Source of the DNA: Amulumruptor sp947039275
GTDB lineage: Bacteria; Bacteroidota; Bacteroidia; Bacteroidales; Muribaculaceae
Length of the DNA stretch: 64,000 bases
Assembly: GCA_947039275.1 (NCBI GenBank)
Contig: CAMQYL010000003.1
Location: 59,297-123,296 of the forward strand
Reading direction: 5' to 3'
Made by a program: the position numbers and the translations under genes. The notes under the pieces are model-generated. The model saw only the letters and a program-made list of their open reading frames with translations, was not told where the DNA came from and did not search any database. This document shows, in pieces, positions 27,597 through 35,522 of the stretch (its first letter is position 1; each line of letters opens with the position of its first letter).

Positions 27597-27668
27597 ACCG
27601 TGCATTTAGAGCATCAATCACTGAGTGACGAATAGCTGTATAGAAGTTTGATTATTTATTAATGTGTG

Positions 27669-27676
27669 CAAAATTA
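27669..27676 (-). promoter_or_regulatory. Bacteroidales promoter for wza-wzc-ugd
   Basis: Minus-strand TAATTTTG, an exact TAnnTTTG. A CTTG resembling the -33 TTTG box lies about 20 bases further upstream. The leader to the chosen start would be about 70 bases. Confidence 0.65.
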
Positions 27677-27811
27677 GTTAAATAATGGGGCGTACACAAG
27701 TTTGTAACGTGATTTTATATGCCTTTATTGCATGACGTATCCAAAAACTTTTCCACATCGCCAAGATATCGCAAATACGTGTATAATAGCTCCCGTTTCA
27801 TGGATTTTCAC

Positions 27812-27819
27812 TAAATTTG
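27812..27819 (+). promoter_or_regulatory. Bacteroidales -7 box TAAATTTG for the membrane glycosyltransferase
   Basis: Exact consensus, 63 bases before the ATG at 27883, facing away from the wza promoter. The region between the two boxes (27677-27811) holds no gene. Confidence 0.55.
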
Positions 27820-27882
27820 CAGTCCAATTAAGCCGACAGAAGTCCTGTTATAATCGTAAAGGCTTATATATCACAACCATAA

Positions 27883-29073
27883 ATGTTTTCATTAGATTTT
27901 AACATAGTTGTATATATCCTGGCTGCCGTATCTACGGCGAGTGCCATATTGTTCGCAGTGCTGACATTCGGCAAGCTCAAGCGGGTTATGCGCCGTTCAC
28001 TCACCGATGGCAAGTTATCGATGCCAAAGGACAGTGAATTTCCGTCGGTATCCATAATAGTCCATGATGATGCGCGAGCCTGGAACCTGATAGAACTTCT
28101 GCCACGCCTCCTTGAGCAGGATTATCCCTCAGAGACCGAGGTGATAGTGGTCAATGACGGCTCAAAGAGTGCCGCAGAAGATGTCATAGCGCGCCTCGAA
28201 GGGCGTTTTTCCAACCTTTACATGACATTCCTGCCTGAGCAGTCGCGCAATCTCAGCCGACGAAAACTGGCTGTCATGCTGGGAGTGAAGGCAGCAAGAT
28301 ACGATATGGTCATACTGATAGGAGGCAATTGCATGGTCGACTCGCCAATGTGGCTGAGAGCCATGATGCGACATGCTACCCGAGGCAAGCAGCTCATAAT
28401 CGGCTGGGCATATCCCTCATTGACCCCTAATCCACAGAATACGCGCACATCAGGCAGCCGTTGCCGGTCATTTGACATCATCCGCACGGCTGTGCAGTAT
28501 CTCGCCTGGGCTGCCGCCCGTCACCCGTGGAGAGCCAATGGCAACAACCTCGCCTTCTCCCGGGAGTTGTTCTACAACAATCGAGGATACGCCTCCACGC
28601 TCAATCTGATGCGTGGCGACGATGACATCTGGGTCAAAGAGGTAGCCACAAAAGACAATTGCGCCGTAGAGCTGTCACCGGAGTCGATGGTGGCAGTCAT
28701 GGATGATGACCAGGTGACCACCCACCAGCTTGACAAACTAAGCCATGAGTTCACATCCCGACATCCTGGACGTGCGGCACGATGGACCTCGGCTATTGCA
28801 TCATGGGCATGGTGGGGATGGATCGGCTGCGGAGCCGCATGCATCATCTGCGGACTCCCCTCTCTCATCCCGCCGATATTCATAGGAGTACTTGCCATGG
28901 TGCTCTGCATCCCCTACATGGTAAGGTGGCGCAGGGTTTCATCACGCCTGCATGGTCGCAAGCTATTCCTGCTCGTGCCATGGTTCACCACATGGCATCC
29001 GCTGTATTCGCTGCTATATAAGATGCGCAGCATTGCTCGCCGCCGACAGAATTATACCGCAGGACGTCTTTAA
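27883..29073 (+). CDS. Membrane-bound family 2 glycosyltransferase
   Basis: Protein of 396 residues with one N-terminal membrane helix (about 9-30), a GT-A domain and two to three C-terminal hydrophobic helices (about 305-350). The GT-A domain opens SVSIIVHDDARAWNLIELL and has the VIVVNDGSKSAAEDV strand. At the usual metal-binding DxD site it reads LIGGNCMVD (about 145-153), without aspartates at the expected places. A later RGDDDIWVKEV motif is kept. Divergently transcribed from the wza-wzc-ugd genes, so it may add or polymerise sugars for that export system. The donor sugar and even activity are uncertain because of the altered motif. Confidence 0.82.
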   Translation: MFSLDFNIVVYILAAVSTASAILFAVLTFGKLKRVMRRSLTDGKLSMPKDSEFPSVSIIVHDDARAWNLIELLPRLLEQDYPSETEVIVVNDGSKSAAEDVIARLEGRFSNLYMTFLPEQSRNLSRRKLAVMLGVKAARYDMVILIGGNCMVDSPMWLRAMMRHATRGKQLIIGWAYPSLTPNPQNTRTSGSRCRSFDIIRTAVQYLAWAAARHPWRANGNNLAFSRELFYNNRGYASTLNLMRGDDDIWVKEVATKDNCAVELSPESMVAVMDDDQVTTHQLDKLSHEFTSRHPGRAARWTSAIASWAWWGWIGCGAACIICGLPSLIPPIFIGVLAMVLCIPYMVRWRRVSSRLHGRKLFLLVPWFTTWHPLYSLLYKMRSIARRRQNYTAGRL

Positions 29074-29097
29074 CAGAATAAGGAAGAATCTCGGAAA

Positions 29098-31335
29098 CTA
29101 TCTCGGACTAATCACACGTTCGCCCATAAATACGGCAAACTGCTTACGCAATCCTATGATTTCAGCTGCCTGCTGCAGCAGTGATGCCAGTTGCGAATTA
29201 TAATCAGCGGCATGGGTGTCAAGGCTGCCTATGCGGGCTTTCAATTCGTCAAGACGGCATCCCAATATCGCATCTTTCCACTCGGCAATGGCCCGGGGAA
29301 TGATTTCGCCGAGACGGTCTTCATCTTTTTCTACAGTGGCATATTTGGTGTGTACCTTGCTCAGTACATATTTATCCGGTACAAGTTCGTTGGATATGCG
29401 ACGCACCACATCGTCAGCCGATGACAGCAGCCGCTTCTGGAGATAATGCTTTTTAAAATCCTTGATGTACTCATCCCTGATGCCCTCGGCTTTCTCTTTT
29501 AGCACCAGCTCATTAGCCTGAATAGTAGCCATATCGGCAGCATTGCGGGAAATCTCCTCATGCCCTGACTGAAGCGTCCGGTTATATAACGCCTCGGCTT
29601 CATCAGAGGCAGCAGCCAAGGCTTGTTCAAATCCGTCACGCGACAATGCGAGACAAACATCATAGGCATGCTCAAGCCCCTGATCGGAGAACCGTATGTC
29701 ATCCACAGCCATTTCGTTGGAGATGACCTCAATGACAGGAATAGCGAATTCGTTGCCATCAGCATCTACTGCATTAAAGTCCATCATGCCGTATTTCATC
29801 AGATAACGCATCACCTGACTCTCAAATGACCGCAATTTGCGTAGTTGCAACCCGCTGACACTGCCGCCCTTATCCAACGATTGTTGCGCGATGCCGACTA
29901 CATCTGATGATATGTCATCCTTAGAATCGGCATTCTCGGTATGCTCGACCGCATCAGTCTCTCGAAGCGATGCGAGTTCTGCCCTGTTTTTGGCCTTGAT
30001 GCGTTCTTTTGCCTCATTTTCTATCCTCTGTCCGATGAATTTTGCCACCTGAAGATTGAGCACGTTTTCGCTTACGCCGAGTATGCGTCCGCATTCACGG
30101 ATATAAGCATCACGTGCCACATTATCGGGGATGACAGAGATGGAAGTCACAACATCATTGATGACTCTGGCTCGCGCCATAGGGTCATTGCCAGTACCGT
30201 CAAGGAGTATCTTGGTTTTAAATGTGATAAAGTCTGTCTCATGCTCCGCTATATAGCTCTCCACCTCAGATGCCGAGTGGTTTTGTGCGAAACTGTCCGG
30301 GTCATCCCCCTCTGGCAGCAGAAGCACCTTTATATCCAGACCCTCGGCGAGTAGCATGTCAATGCCCCTGAGAGAGGCTTTGATGCCGGCAGGGTCAGAG
30401 TCATAGACCACGGTGACATTATCGGTAAAACGGTGTATCAGACGTATCTGCCCTTCGGTCAATGAAGTTCCCGAAGAAGCCACCACATTTTCAATGCCGC
30501 TCTGATGCATGGAGATGACATCCATGTAGCCCTCCACAAGTATACACTTGTTGTGTTTGGCTATCGCCTGTTTTGCCTGATATAGGCCATAGAGTTGGAG
30601 ATTTTTCTTATATATGAGGCTCTCTGGAGAATTGACATATTTTGCTACTGTCTTGTCGGAGCGCAGAGTGCGGCCTCCGAAAGCCACAATCTTTCCCGAC
30701 ACAGTCTGCACCGGATAGATGACACGGCCTTTGAATCGGTCATAGACATCCCCCCTGTCATTACGTATGCACAGACCTGTGTCTATGAGATACTTTTCAT
30801 TGAAACCGCGCCGCAATGCGGTCATGCAGAGATCATTGCGGTTTTCAAGGGCGTAACCGAGGTTGAAACGCTTGATCATGCGCTCGCTGATGCCTCGCTG
30901 CTTGAAATACGACAAGCCTATGGCACGTCCGTCATCGGTATTGAGGAGATTGTGGGAGAAGTGTTTGGCGGCGAACTCATTGATGGCAAACATGGCACCA
31001 CGGTCATTTTCAGCCTGCTGCTCCTCCTCGGTCATCTCGGTCTCGGGAATCTCGATGTTGTATTTGTTTGCCAGATATCTGAGAGCTTCGCCGAAACTCA
31101 GCTGCTCTATCTCCATGATGAAATTGACAGGACTGCCACCCTTGCCGCAACTGAAACATTTGCAGATGCCCTTGGCTGGAGATACCGAAAACGACGGGGT
31201 GCGTTCGTTGTGAAACGGACATAGACCTATATACCCCGAGCCTCTGCGCTTGAGTGTCACAAAGTCACTCACCACGTCCACTATCTGGGCGGTGTCAAGT
31301 ATTCGCTGTACGGTTTCGTGGTCAATTTTCTTCAT
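29098..31335 (-). CDS. dnaG: DNA primase
   Basis: RNA primer synthesis for chromosome replication. The N-terminal CHC2 zinc domain shows CPFHNERTPSFSVSPAKG then CKCFSCGKGG (about 38-66). The catalytic core includes YFKQRGISERMIKRFNLGYA, FGGRTL and the TOPRIM residues in ILVEGYMDVISMHQSGI and VVYDSDPAGIKAS. The C-terminal part (about 440-745) is long and helical, fitting a helicase-binding domain. Length 745 is a little above E. coli but normal for Bacteroidales. It converges on the membrane glycosyltransferase with a 24-base gap. A promoter box lies almost on the start codon. Confidence 0.96.
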   Translation of the reverse strand: MKKIDHETVQRILDTAQIVDVVSDFVTLKRRGSGYIGLCPFHNERTPSFSVSPAKGICKCFSCGKGGSPVNFIMEIEQLSFGEALRYLANKYNIEIPETEMTEEEQQAENDRGAMFAINEFAAKHFSHNLLNTDDGRAIGLSYFKQRGISERMIKRFNLGYALENRNDLCMTALRRGFNEKYLIDTGLCIRNDRGDVYDRFKGRVIYPVQTVSGKIVAFGGRTLRSDKTVAKYVNSPESLIYKKNLQLYGLYQAKQAIAKHNKCILVEGYMDVISMHQSGIENVVASSGTSLTEGQIRLIHRFTDNVTVVYDSDPAGIKASLRGIDMLLAEGLDIKVLLLPEGDDPDSFAQNHSASEVESYIAEHETDFITFKTKILLDGTGNDPMARARVINDVVTSISVIPDNVARDAYIRECGRILGVSENVLNLQVAKFIGQRIENEAKERIKAKNRAELASLRETDAVEHTENADSKDDISSDVVGIAQQSLDKGGSVSGLQLRKLRSFESQVMRYLMKYGMMDFNAVDADGNEFAIPVIEVISNEMAVDDIRFSDQGLEHAYDVCLALSRDGFEQALAAASDEAEALYNRTLQSGHEEISRNAADMATIQANELVLKEKAEGIRDEYIKDFKKHYLQKRLLSSADDVVRRISNELVPDKYVLSKVHTKYATVEKDEDRLGEIIPRAIAEWKDAILGCRLDELKARIGSLDTHAADYNSQLASLLQQAAEIIGLRKQFAVFMGERVISPR

Positions 31336-31343
31336 TGCATTAG

Positions 31344-31351
31344 CAAAGTTA
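31344..31351 (-). promoter_or_regulatory. Bacteroidales -7 box TAACTTTG for dnaG
   Basis: Exact consensus on the minus strand, 8 bases from the dnaG ATG. The predicted leader is about 5 bases, so the message may be effectively leaderless. Confidence 0.6.
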
Positions 31352-31373
31352 ATAAAAATTGGGCGAATTTATG

Positions 31374-31381
31374 TACCTTTG
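31374..31381 (+). promoter_or_regulatory. Bacteroidales -7 box TACCTTTG for the C1B peptidase
   Basis: Exact consensus, 40 bases before the ATG at 31422, divergent from the dnaG box 22 bases away. Confidence 0.6.
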
Positions 31382-31421
31382 TCTCTGTTACGAACACACA
31401 CTTTCAACAATAAAACCGATC

Positions 31422-32630
31422 ATGAAAACATCGCTGTTTATCACATTATCATTACTGTCAATTTCTTCCGCAGCCTATGGAGCGGATGATGACAAAATAG
31501 TCAACCCCGACAGCACCGGATTCAAATTCACTGACATCATCAGCATCAAAACCACTCCGGTCAAAGACCAGAACAAGAGCGGCACATGCTGGAGTTTTTC
31601 AGGCATATCTTTTTTGGAAGACGAGATTCTTAACAAGACAGGTAAAGAGGTGGATCTCAGTGAGATGTTCGTAGTGAGAAACTGCTACGATGCCAAAGCC
31701 AACCGTCTCGTCAGGCTGCAAGGCTCCGTCCCGGCAGCAGCTGGCGGCAGCTTTGAGGACGTTATATACACCTGGCGTGAATACGGCATGATGCCCGAAG
31801 AAGCATATACCGGTCTGCAATACGGCGAAGACAAGCATGTGCACGGCGAACTCGACGAAGGTCTCAACGGGTACATCAAAGCGGTGGCACAGCTTCCTAA
31901 CAAGCGCCTGTCGACTTCATGGCGCAAGGCTGTCAACGGCATTCTTGATGCATATCTCGGGGAAGTGCCGCAGGCTTTCACTGTAGATGGCAAGACATAC
32001 ACGCCGCGAAGCTATGCGGACCAGTTAGGACTTGACATGAACGATTATGTGCCTGTGACATCGTGGTCACACCATCCGTTCTACAAGACATTCATACTTG
32101 AAGTACCCGACAACTGGCTCTATGCACAGTATTACAATGTGCCGCTCGATGAGATGAAAGCCATCGTTGACAATTCACTCGCCAAAGGACACTCCGTAGC
32201 ATGGGCAGCCGATGTCAGCGAAGGTGGCTTCAAGTGGCGCAAGGGCTACGCAGTGCTTCCCAAAGGCAAGGACGAAAAAGACATGGAAGGTACGGAGCTG
32301 TCACGCTGGGTGCAACTCAGCGACAAAGACCGCCAAGACGAAAAATATGACATCAACGGACCTGTAGAGGAAGAAACCGTCACCCAGGAATCGCGCCAAG
32401 AAGGCTTTGACCGTCAGGAGACTACAGATGACCACGGCATGGTAATAGTAGGCACAGCCACCGACCAGGAAGGTAACAAATACTATAAGGTCAAGAACTC
32501 GTGGGATACCAACCAGGTGTACAACGGATACTTCTACGTATCTGAGCCCTACTTCCTCGCCAAAACCATCAGCCTGATGGTCAACAAAAACACCATCCCT
32601 GCCGAAACCCGCAAGAAACTCGGCATATAA
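31422..32630 (+). CDS. C1B cysteine aminopeptidase (PepC/bleomycin hydrolase-like), exported
   Basis: Papain-fold peptidase of 402 residues. The start at 31422 places a signal peptide (LFITLSLLSISSAAYG, about 5-20) at the N-terminus; the longer frame from 31359 would begin inside the promoter. Catalytic Cys56 lies in NKSGTCWSFSGISFLE, His338 in DDHGMVIVGTA and Asn359 in KVKNSWDTN. This is the complete C1 triad. Export is unusual for PepC but common among Bacteroidales members. It probably trims peptides in the periplasm. A GTAGGGAC palindrome begins 13 bases after the stop. Confidence 0.92.
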   Translation: MKTSLFITLSLLSISSAAYGADDDKIVNPDSTGFKFTDIISIKTTPVKDQNKSGTCWSFSGISFLEDEILNKTGKEVDLSEMFVVRNCYDAKANRLVRLQGSVPAAAGGSFEDVIYTWREYGMMPEEAYTGLQYGEDKHVHGELDEGLNGYIKAVAQLPNKRLSTSWRKAVNGILDAYLGEVPQAFTVDGKTYTPRSYADQLGLDMNDYVPVTSWSHHPFYKTFILEVPDNWLYAQYYNVPLDEMKAIVDNSLAKGHSVAWAADVSEGGFKWRKGYAVLPKGKDEKDMEGTELSRWVQLSDKDRQDEKYDINGPVEEETVTQESRQEGFDRQETTDDHGMVIVGTATDQEGNKYYKVKNSWDTNQVYNGYFYVSEPYFLAKTISLMVNKNTIPAETRKKLGI

Positions 32631-32643
32631 TTAATACATACAA

Positions 32644-32726
32644 AACGTAGGGACGCGGCGTGCCGCGTCATCGTATCAGACAGTGGGTAATACCTTTGTT
32701 GACGCGGCACGCCGCGTCCCTACGTT
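32644..32726. repeat. REP-like palindrome, GC-rich type, copy 1
   Basis: Arms 32644-32669 and 32701-32726 are exact 26-base reverse complements. Each arm is itself a smaller hairpin (GACGCGGC/GCCGCGTC). The 31-base centre (32670-32700) includes GTGGGTAATACCTTTG and matches copy 2 closely. It starts 13 bases after the peptidase stop. Confidence 0.85.
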
Positions 32727-32747
32727 CATATGTACTATTTGTATGAC

Positions 32748-32993
32748 TCACGCTATCAGGAGCGATTTCGACTGGCACCATCCCTGGGAACAATTTCGGA
32801 TTTTGACTACCACGATACCTGCCAAATCGGCAACCTTTGAGCGGATTGCTTTGAGTATTTCCGACATCGAAGTGATGCCACTGATATTGAGATTGAATAT
32901 TTCTTTGCCGCCTTGCACTACGGAGGCATGCATGACATCATCTTGTGAAATCTGATGTGCTGACGCAGGCTGGAAATAACGTGTTGCTTTCAT
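32748..32993 (-). CDS. Small hypothetical protein, 81 aa
   Basis: Soluble protein starting MKATRYFQPASAHQISQ and ending RNCSQGWCQSKSLLIA. The middle, VQGGKEIFNLNISGITSMS, reads like a real folded segment, followed by a helix and a beta strand (AGIVVVKIRN). A matching promoter box sits 29 bases upstream of the start (33022-33029), which supports expression. Two cysteines near the end could bind metal or pair. I do not recognise a named family. The plus-strand frame over the same bases has no such support. Confidence 0.6.
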   Translation of the reverse strand: MKATRYFQPASAHQISQDDVMHASVVQGGKEIFNLNISGITSMSEILKAIRSKVADLAGIVVVKIRNCSQGWCQSKSLLIA

Positions 32994-33021
32994 AATATAG
33001 AGAGATTTGATTAGTGTAATG

Positions 33022-33029
33022 CAAAGTTA
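33022..33029 (-). promoter_or_regulatory. Bacteroidales promoter for the 81-aa gene
   Basis: Minus-strand TAACTTTG matches the consensus exactly; a GTTG resembling the -33 box lies 17 bases upstream of it. Confidence 0.55.
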
Positions 33030-33124
33030 AATCCGCACATGGGCGACAACACTGCCCATCTGAGCAAAACAATGTTATCCCACATAGAGAGCCTGCTTGA
33101 CTTTCATATGTGGGATTTTTTCAA

Positions 33125-33132
33125 TAATTTTG
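33125..33132 (+). promoter_or_regulatory. Bacteroidales promoter for the DAACS symporter
   Basis: Exact TAATTTTG box 18 bases before the ATG, with TTTC at the -33 position and 19 bases of spacing. Confidence 0.6.
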
Positions 33133-33149
33133 TATTCACCAACTAATCA

Positions 33150-34349
33150 ATGAAAGTATTTAATAGAAACATACATATCGGGCTGCTCCCTCGCGTCATA
33201 ATCGCGATGGTTGTGGGCATCGGCATAGGTCTCATCAGTCCTGAGTGGCTTGCGAGGCTGATGGCGACATTCAACGGTATATTCTCAGCCTATCTCGGTT
33301 TTCTGATACCTCTGATCATAATCGGTTTCGTAACCCCAGCGATTATAGATATCGGTAACCGTGCAGGACGTATGCTGCTTGCGACCGCCTTACTGGCATA
33401 TTTAGCCACAATCCTGTCAGGACTGTTCAGCTATGCCTGCGGCACAGCTGTTTTCCCGTCATTGATTACGGAGACGCTACCGCTGAGCGCGGTTGAGAAT
33501 GCCACCATCGCTCCATGGTTTACGTTGGAAATCAGTCCGCTATGCACGGTCACAACAGCATTGGTGCTGTCATTTCTTATAGGCATCTGTGGAGCATCGC
33601 TCAAAGCAGACATCATCGGACGCGGTTTCAAAGAGTTCAGAGACATAATGGAGATGGGCATAAGGAAGTCGGTCATACCGCTGCTTCCCATATACATTTT
33701 CGGCATCTTCCTGAACATGACTGTCGAGGGTCAGGTAGCCATCATGCTCCGCACCTTCTTCAGCATCATCCTGATTATATTCGGCATACATATTGCAGTG
33801 CTTGTATTGCAATATCTGATAGCTTCAATATTTGCCCGACGCAATCCGTTCAGGATGCTCTGGACCATGATGCCGGCATATTTCACCGCTCTCGGCACCC
33901 AGTCATCGGCGGCGACCATCCCGGTCACTCTGCGTCAGGCTGTCAAGATGGGCGTAAGTGAGGATGTCGCCGGATTCGTCATCCCTCTCTGCGCCACTAT
34001 ACACCTGTCGGGTAGCACATTGAAGATTGTGGCATGCGCCCTGGCACTGATGATCATGCAAGGGATGCCCCACGATTTCAGCCTGTTTCTCGGCTTCATC
34101 TGCATGCTCGGAGTGACCATGGTGGCAGCTCCTGGAATCCCCGGCGGAGCCATAATGGCAGCGTTGGGCGTACTGTCGGGAATATTAGGTTTCACGGAGC
34201 AGCAATGCGCACTGATGATTGCGCTATATATAGCCATGGACAGTTTTGGCACGGCATGCAACGTAACCGGTGACGGTGCCCTCGCTGCAATTATTGACAG
34301 ATTTTTCGGTAAGAAGAATGGACGTAAAGATAGATCCCTCGTGGCATGA
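33150..34349 (+). CDS. Dicarboxylate/amino acid:cation symporter (DAACS family)
   Basis: Inner-membrane secondary transporter of 399 residues, glutamate-transporter (SLC1) fold. The hairpin and binding motifs are visible: FTALGTQSSAATIPVTLRQ (HP1, near 250), GSTLKIVACALALM, TMVAAPGIPGGAIMAALGV (HP2) and the TM8 segment MDSFGTACNVTGDGA. Eight or so hydrophobic helices precede and follow. Serine/threonine (SstT) or dicarboxylate uptake is possible; substrate cannot be fixed. Its 3' end overlaps ung by 32 bases. Confidence 0.9.
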   Translation: MKVFNRNIHIGLLPRVIIAMVVGIGIGLISPEWLARLMATFNGIFSAYLGFLIPLIIIGFVTPAIIDIGNRAGRMLLATALLAYLATILSGLFSYACGTAVFPSLITETLPLSAVENATIAPWFTLEISPLCTVTTALVLSFLIGICGASLKADIIGRGFKEFRDIMEMGIRKSVIPLLPIYIFGIFLNMTVEGQVAIMLRTFFSIILIIFGIHIAVLVLQYLIASIFARRNPFRMLWTMMPAYFTALGTQSSAATIPVTLRQAVKMGVSEDVAGFVIPLCATIHLSGSTLKIVACALALMIMQGMPHDFSLFLGFICMLGVTMVAAPGIPGGAIMAALGVLSGILGFTEQQCALMIALYIAMDSFGTACNVTGDGALAAIIDRFFGKKNGRKDRSLVA

Positions 34350-34980
34350 ACTTCTCAAAGATGAGTGGGACAAGCCTTATTTTGGTCAATTGGCATCTTG
34401 GGTAAGAAACGAGTATGCGACCCATACGGTGTTCCCTCCGGCTGGCAAAATTTTTGCGGCATTTGACAGCTGCCCTGTCAATGACGTAAAGGTGGTCATT
34501 CTCGGGCAAGATCCATACCACGACTATAACCAGGCAAACGGTCTATGTTTCTCGGTATGCGACGGAGTGCCGTTTCCGCCATCGCTGATGAACATATTCA
34601 AGGAGGTACATGACGACACCGGAGCACCGATGCCCCAGAGCGGAGACCTGCAGCGATGGGCTCGTCAGGGAGTACTGCTACTCAACGCCACTCTCACGGT
34701 CGAAGCTCACAAAGCCGGATCACACCAGGGCAAAGGCTGGGAGGAGCTGACCGACCGAGCCATCCGCCTGTTGGCAGAGAAACGTGACGGCATAGTGTTC
34801 ATGCTCTGGGGATCGTGGGCGCAACGCAAAGGCGACTTCATCGACCGCAACCGCCATCTTGTGTTGACCTCGCCCCACCCCTCTCCACTTAGTGCCTACC
34901 GGGGATTCTTCGGCAACCATCACTTTTCCCGAGCAAACGCCTACCTCTCTGCCCACGGCAAAGCACCCATCAACTGGTAG
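34318..34980 (+). CDS. ung: Uracil-DNA glycosylase, family 1
   Basis: Removes uracil from DNA in base-excision repair. Start MDVKIDPSWHELLKDEW at 34318 is chosen because this is the family N-terminus; the earlier start at 34270 would lie deeper in the symporter gene. The water-activating Asp is in GQDPYHDYNQANGLCFSV and the catalytic His in TSPHPSPLSAYRGFFGN. The length of 220 is normal. It overlaps the symporter gene by 32 bases in another frame, so translation is probably coupled. A repeat element follows after 31 bases. Confidence 0.96.
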   Translation: MDVKIDPSWHELLKDEWDKPYFGQLASWVRNEYATHTVFPPAGKIFAAFDSCPVNDVKVVILGQDPYHDYNQANGLCFSVCDGVPFPPSLMNIFKEVHDDTGAPMPQSGDLQRWARQGVLLLNATLTVEAHKAGSHQGKGWEELTDRAIRLLAEKRDGIVFMLWGSWAQRKGDFIDRNRHLVLTSPHPSPLSAYRGFFGNHHFSRANAYLSAHGKAPINW

Positions 34981-34990
34981 AACACAATAT

Positions 34991-35017
34991 AATTGTAGTA
35001 ATTGTAATAATTGTAGG
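34991..35017 (+). repeat. Three 9-base tandem units running into a REP-like palindrome
   Basis: AATTGTAGT, AATTGTAAT and AATTGTAGG follow each other at 34991, 35000 and 35009. The last one is the left edge of the next palindrome. Confidence 0.6.
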
Positions 35018-35090
35018 GACGCGGCGTGCCGCGTCAACGTATCAGGCGGTGGGTAATGCTTTTGATGACGCGGCACACCGCGTCCCTACA
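35012..35090. repeat. REP-like palindrome, GC-rich type, copy 2
   Basis: Arms 35012-35035 and 35067-35090 are 24-base reverse complements with one mismatch. The 31-base centre has the same length as in copy 1 and shares CGTATCAG and GTGGGTAAT blocks at the same places. It begins 31 bases after the ung stop. Confidence 0.85.
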
Positions 35091-35114
35091 CGCTGACAAA
35101 TAATCATTTCAAAC

Positions 35115-35507
35115 ATGCAATACACCGTAGAACAACGACAGCAGCGAGCCGAAGAGCTCCATAATCAAGGATACAACTGCGCACAGTGCGTCATGATGGT
35201 TTTTGACGATGTGACGGGTCTTGACGAAGGCATTGTCACACGGATGCTGGCTGGATTCGGAGCCGGCATGGGCAAGACCAAGGAGGTATGCGGCACTCTG
35301 ACGGCGGCTGCATCACTGCGTGGAATGCTTTATTATAAGAGTCCCGCCGATAAAATCAATGTCTACAAGATGACTGCCGCTTTCAATGACAAATTTGCCG
35401 ACCTTAACGGCTCCACACGTTGCGGTGAGCTTAAACGTGGCGGCAAACCGTGCATGCAGCTCATCAAGGACGTTGTCGAGATGATGGCAACTGAAATCAA
35501 AGGTTGA
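35115..35507 (+). CDS. C_GCAxxG_C_C family redox-type protein
   Basis: Soluble protein of 130 residues matching the C_GCAxxG_C_C family. The first Cys pair is in YNCAQCVMMVFDDVTG, the glycine-rich centre FGAGMGKTKEVCGTLTAA, and later cysteines in STRCGELKRGGKPCMQLI. The pattern suggests a disulfide or metal site; the family is often found near redox or electron-transfer genes, with no proven reaction. It lies between a repeat element and the plug-like gene (15-base gap). Confidence 0.85.
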   Translation: MQYTVEQRQQRAEELHNQGYNCAQCVMMVFDDVTGLDEGIVTRMLAGFGAGMGKTKEVCGTLTAAASLRGMLYYKSPADKINVYKMTAAFNDKFADLNGSTRCGELKRGGKPCMQLIKDVVEMMATEIKG

Positions 35508-35522
35508 CAAATCAGGCGTAAA

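Noticed and set aside
24392..29073. Complete capsule locus
   Set aside because: No polymerase, flippase or set of glycosyltransferases next to wza-wzc-ugd, so only an export unit can be claimed.
32683..32955. Plus-strand open frame (90 aa) opposite the 81-aa gene
   Set aside because: Begins inside a REP-like palindrome and lacks a promoter; the minus-strand gene has an exact promoter box and better protein character.
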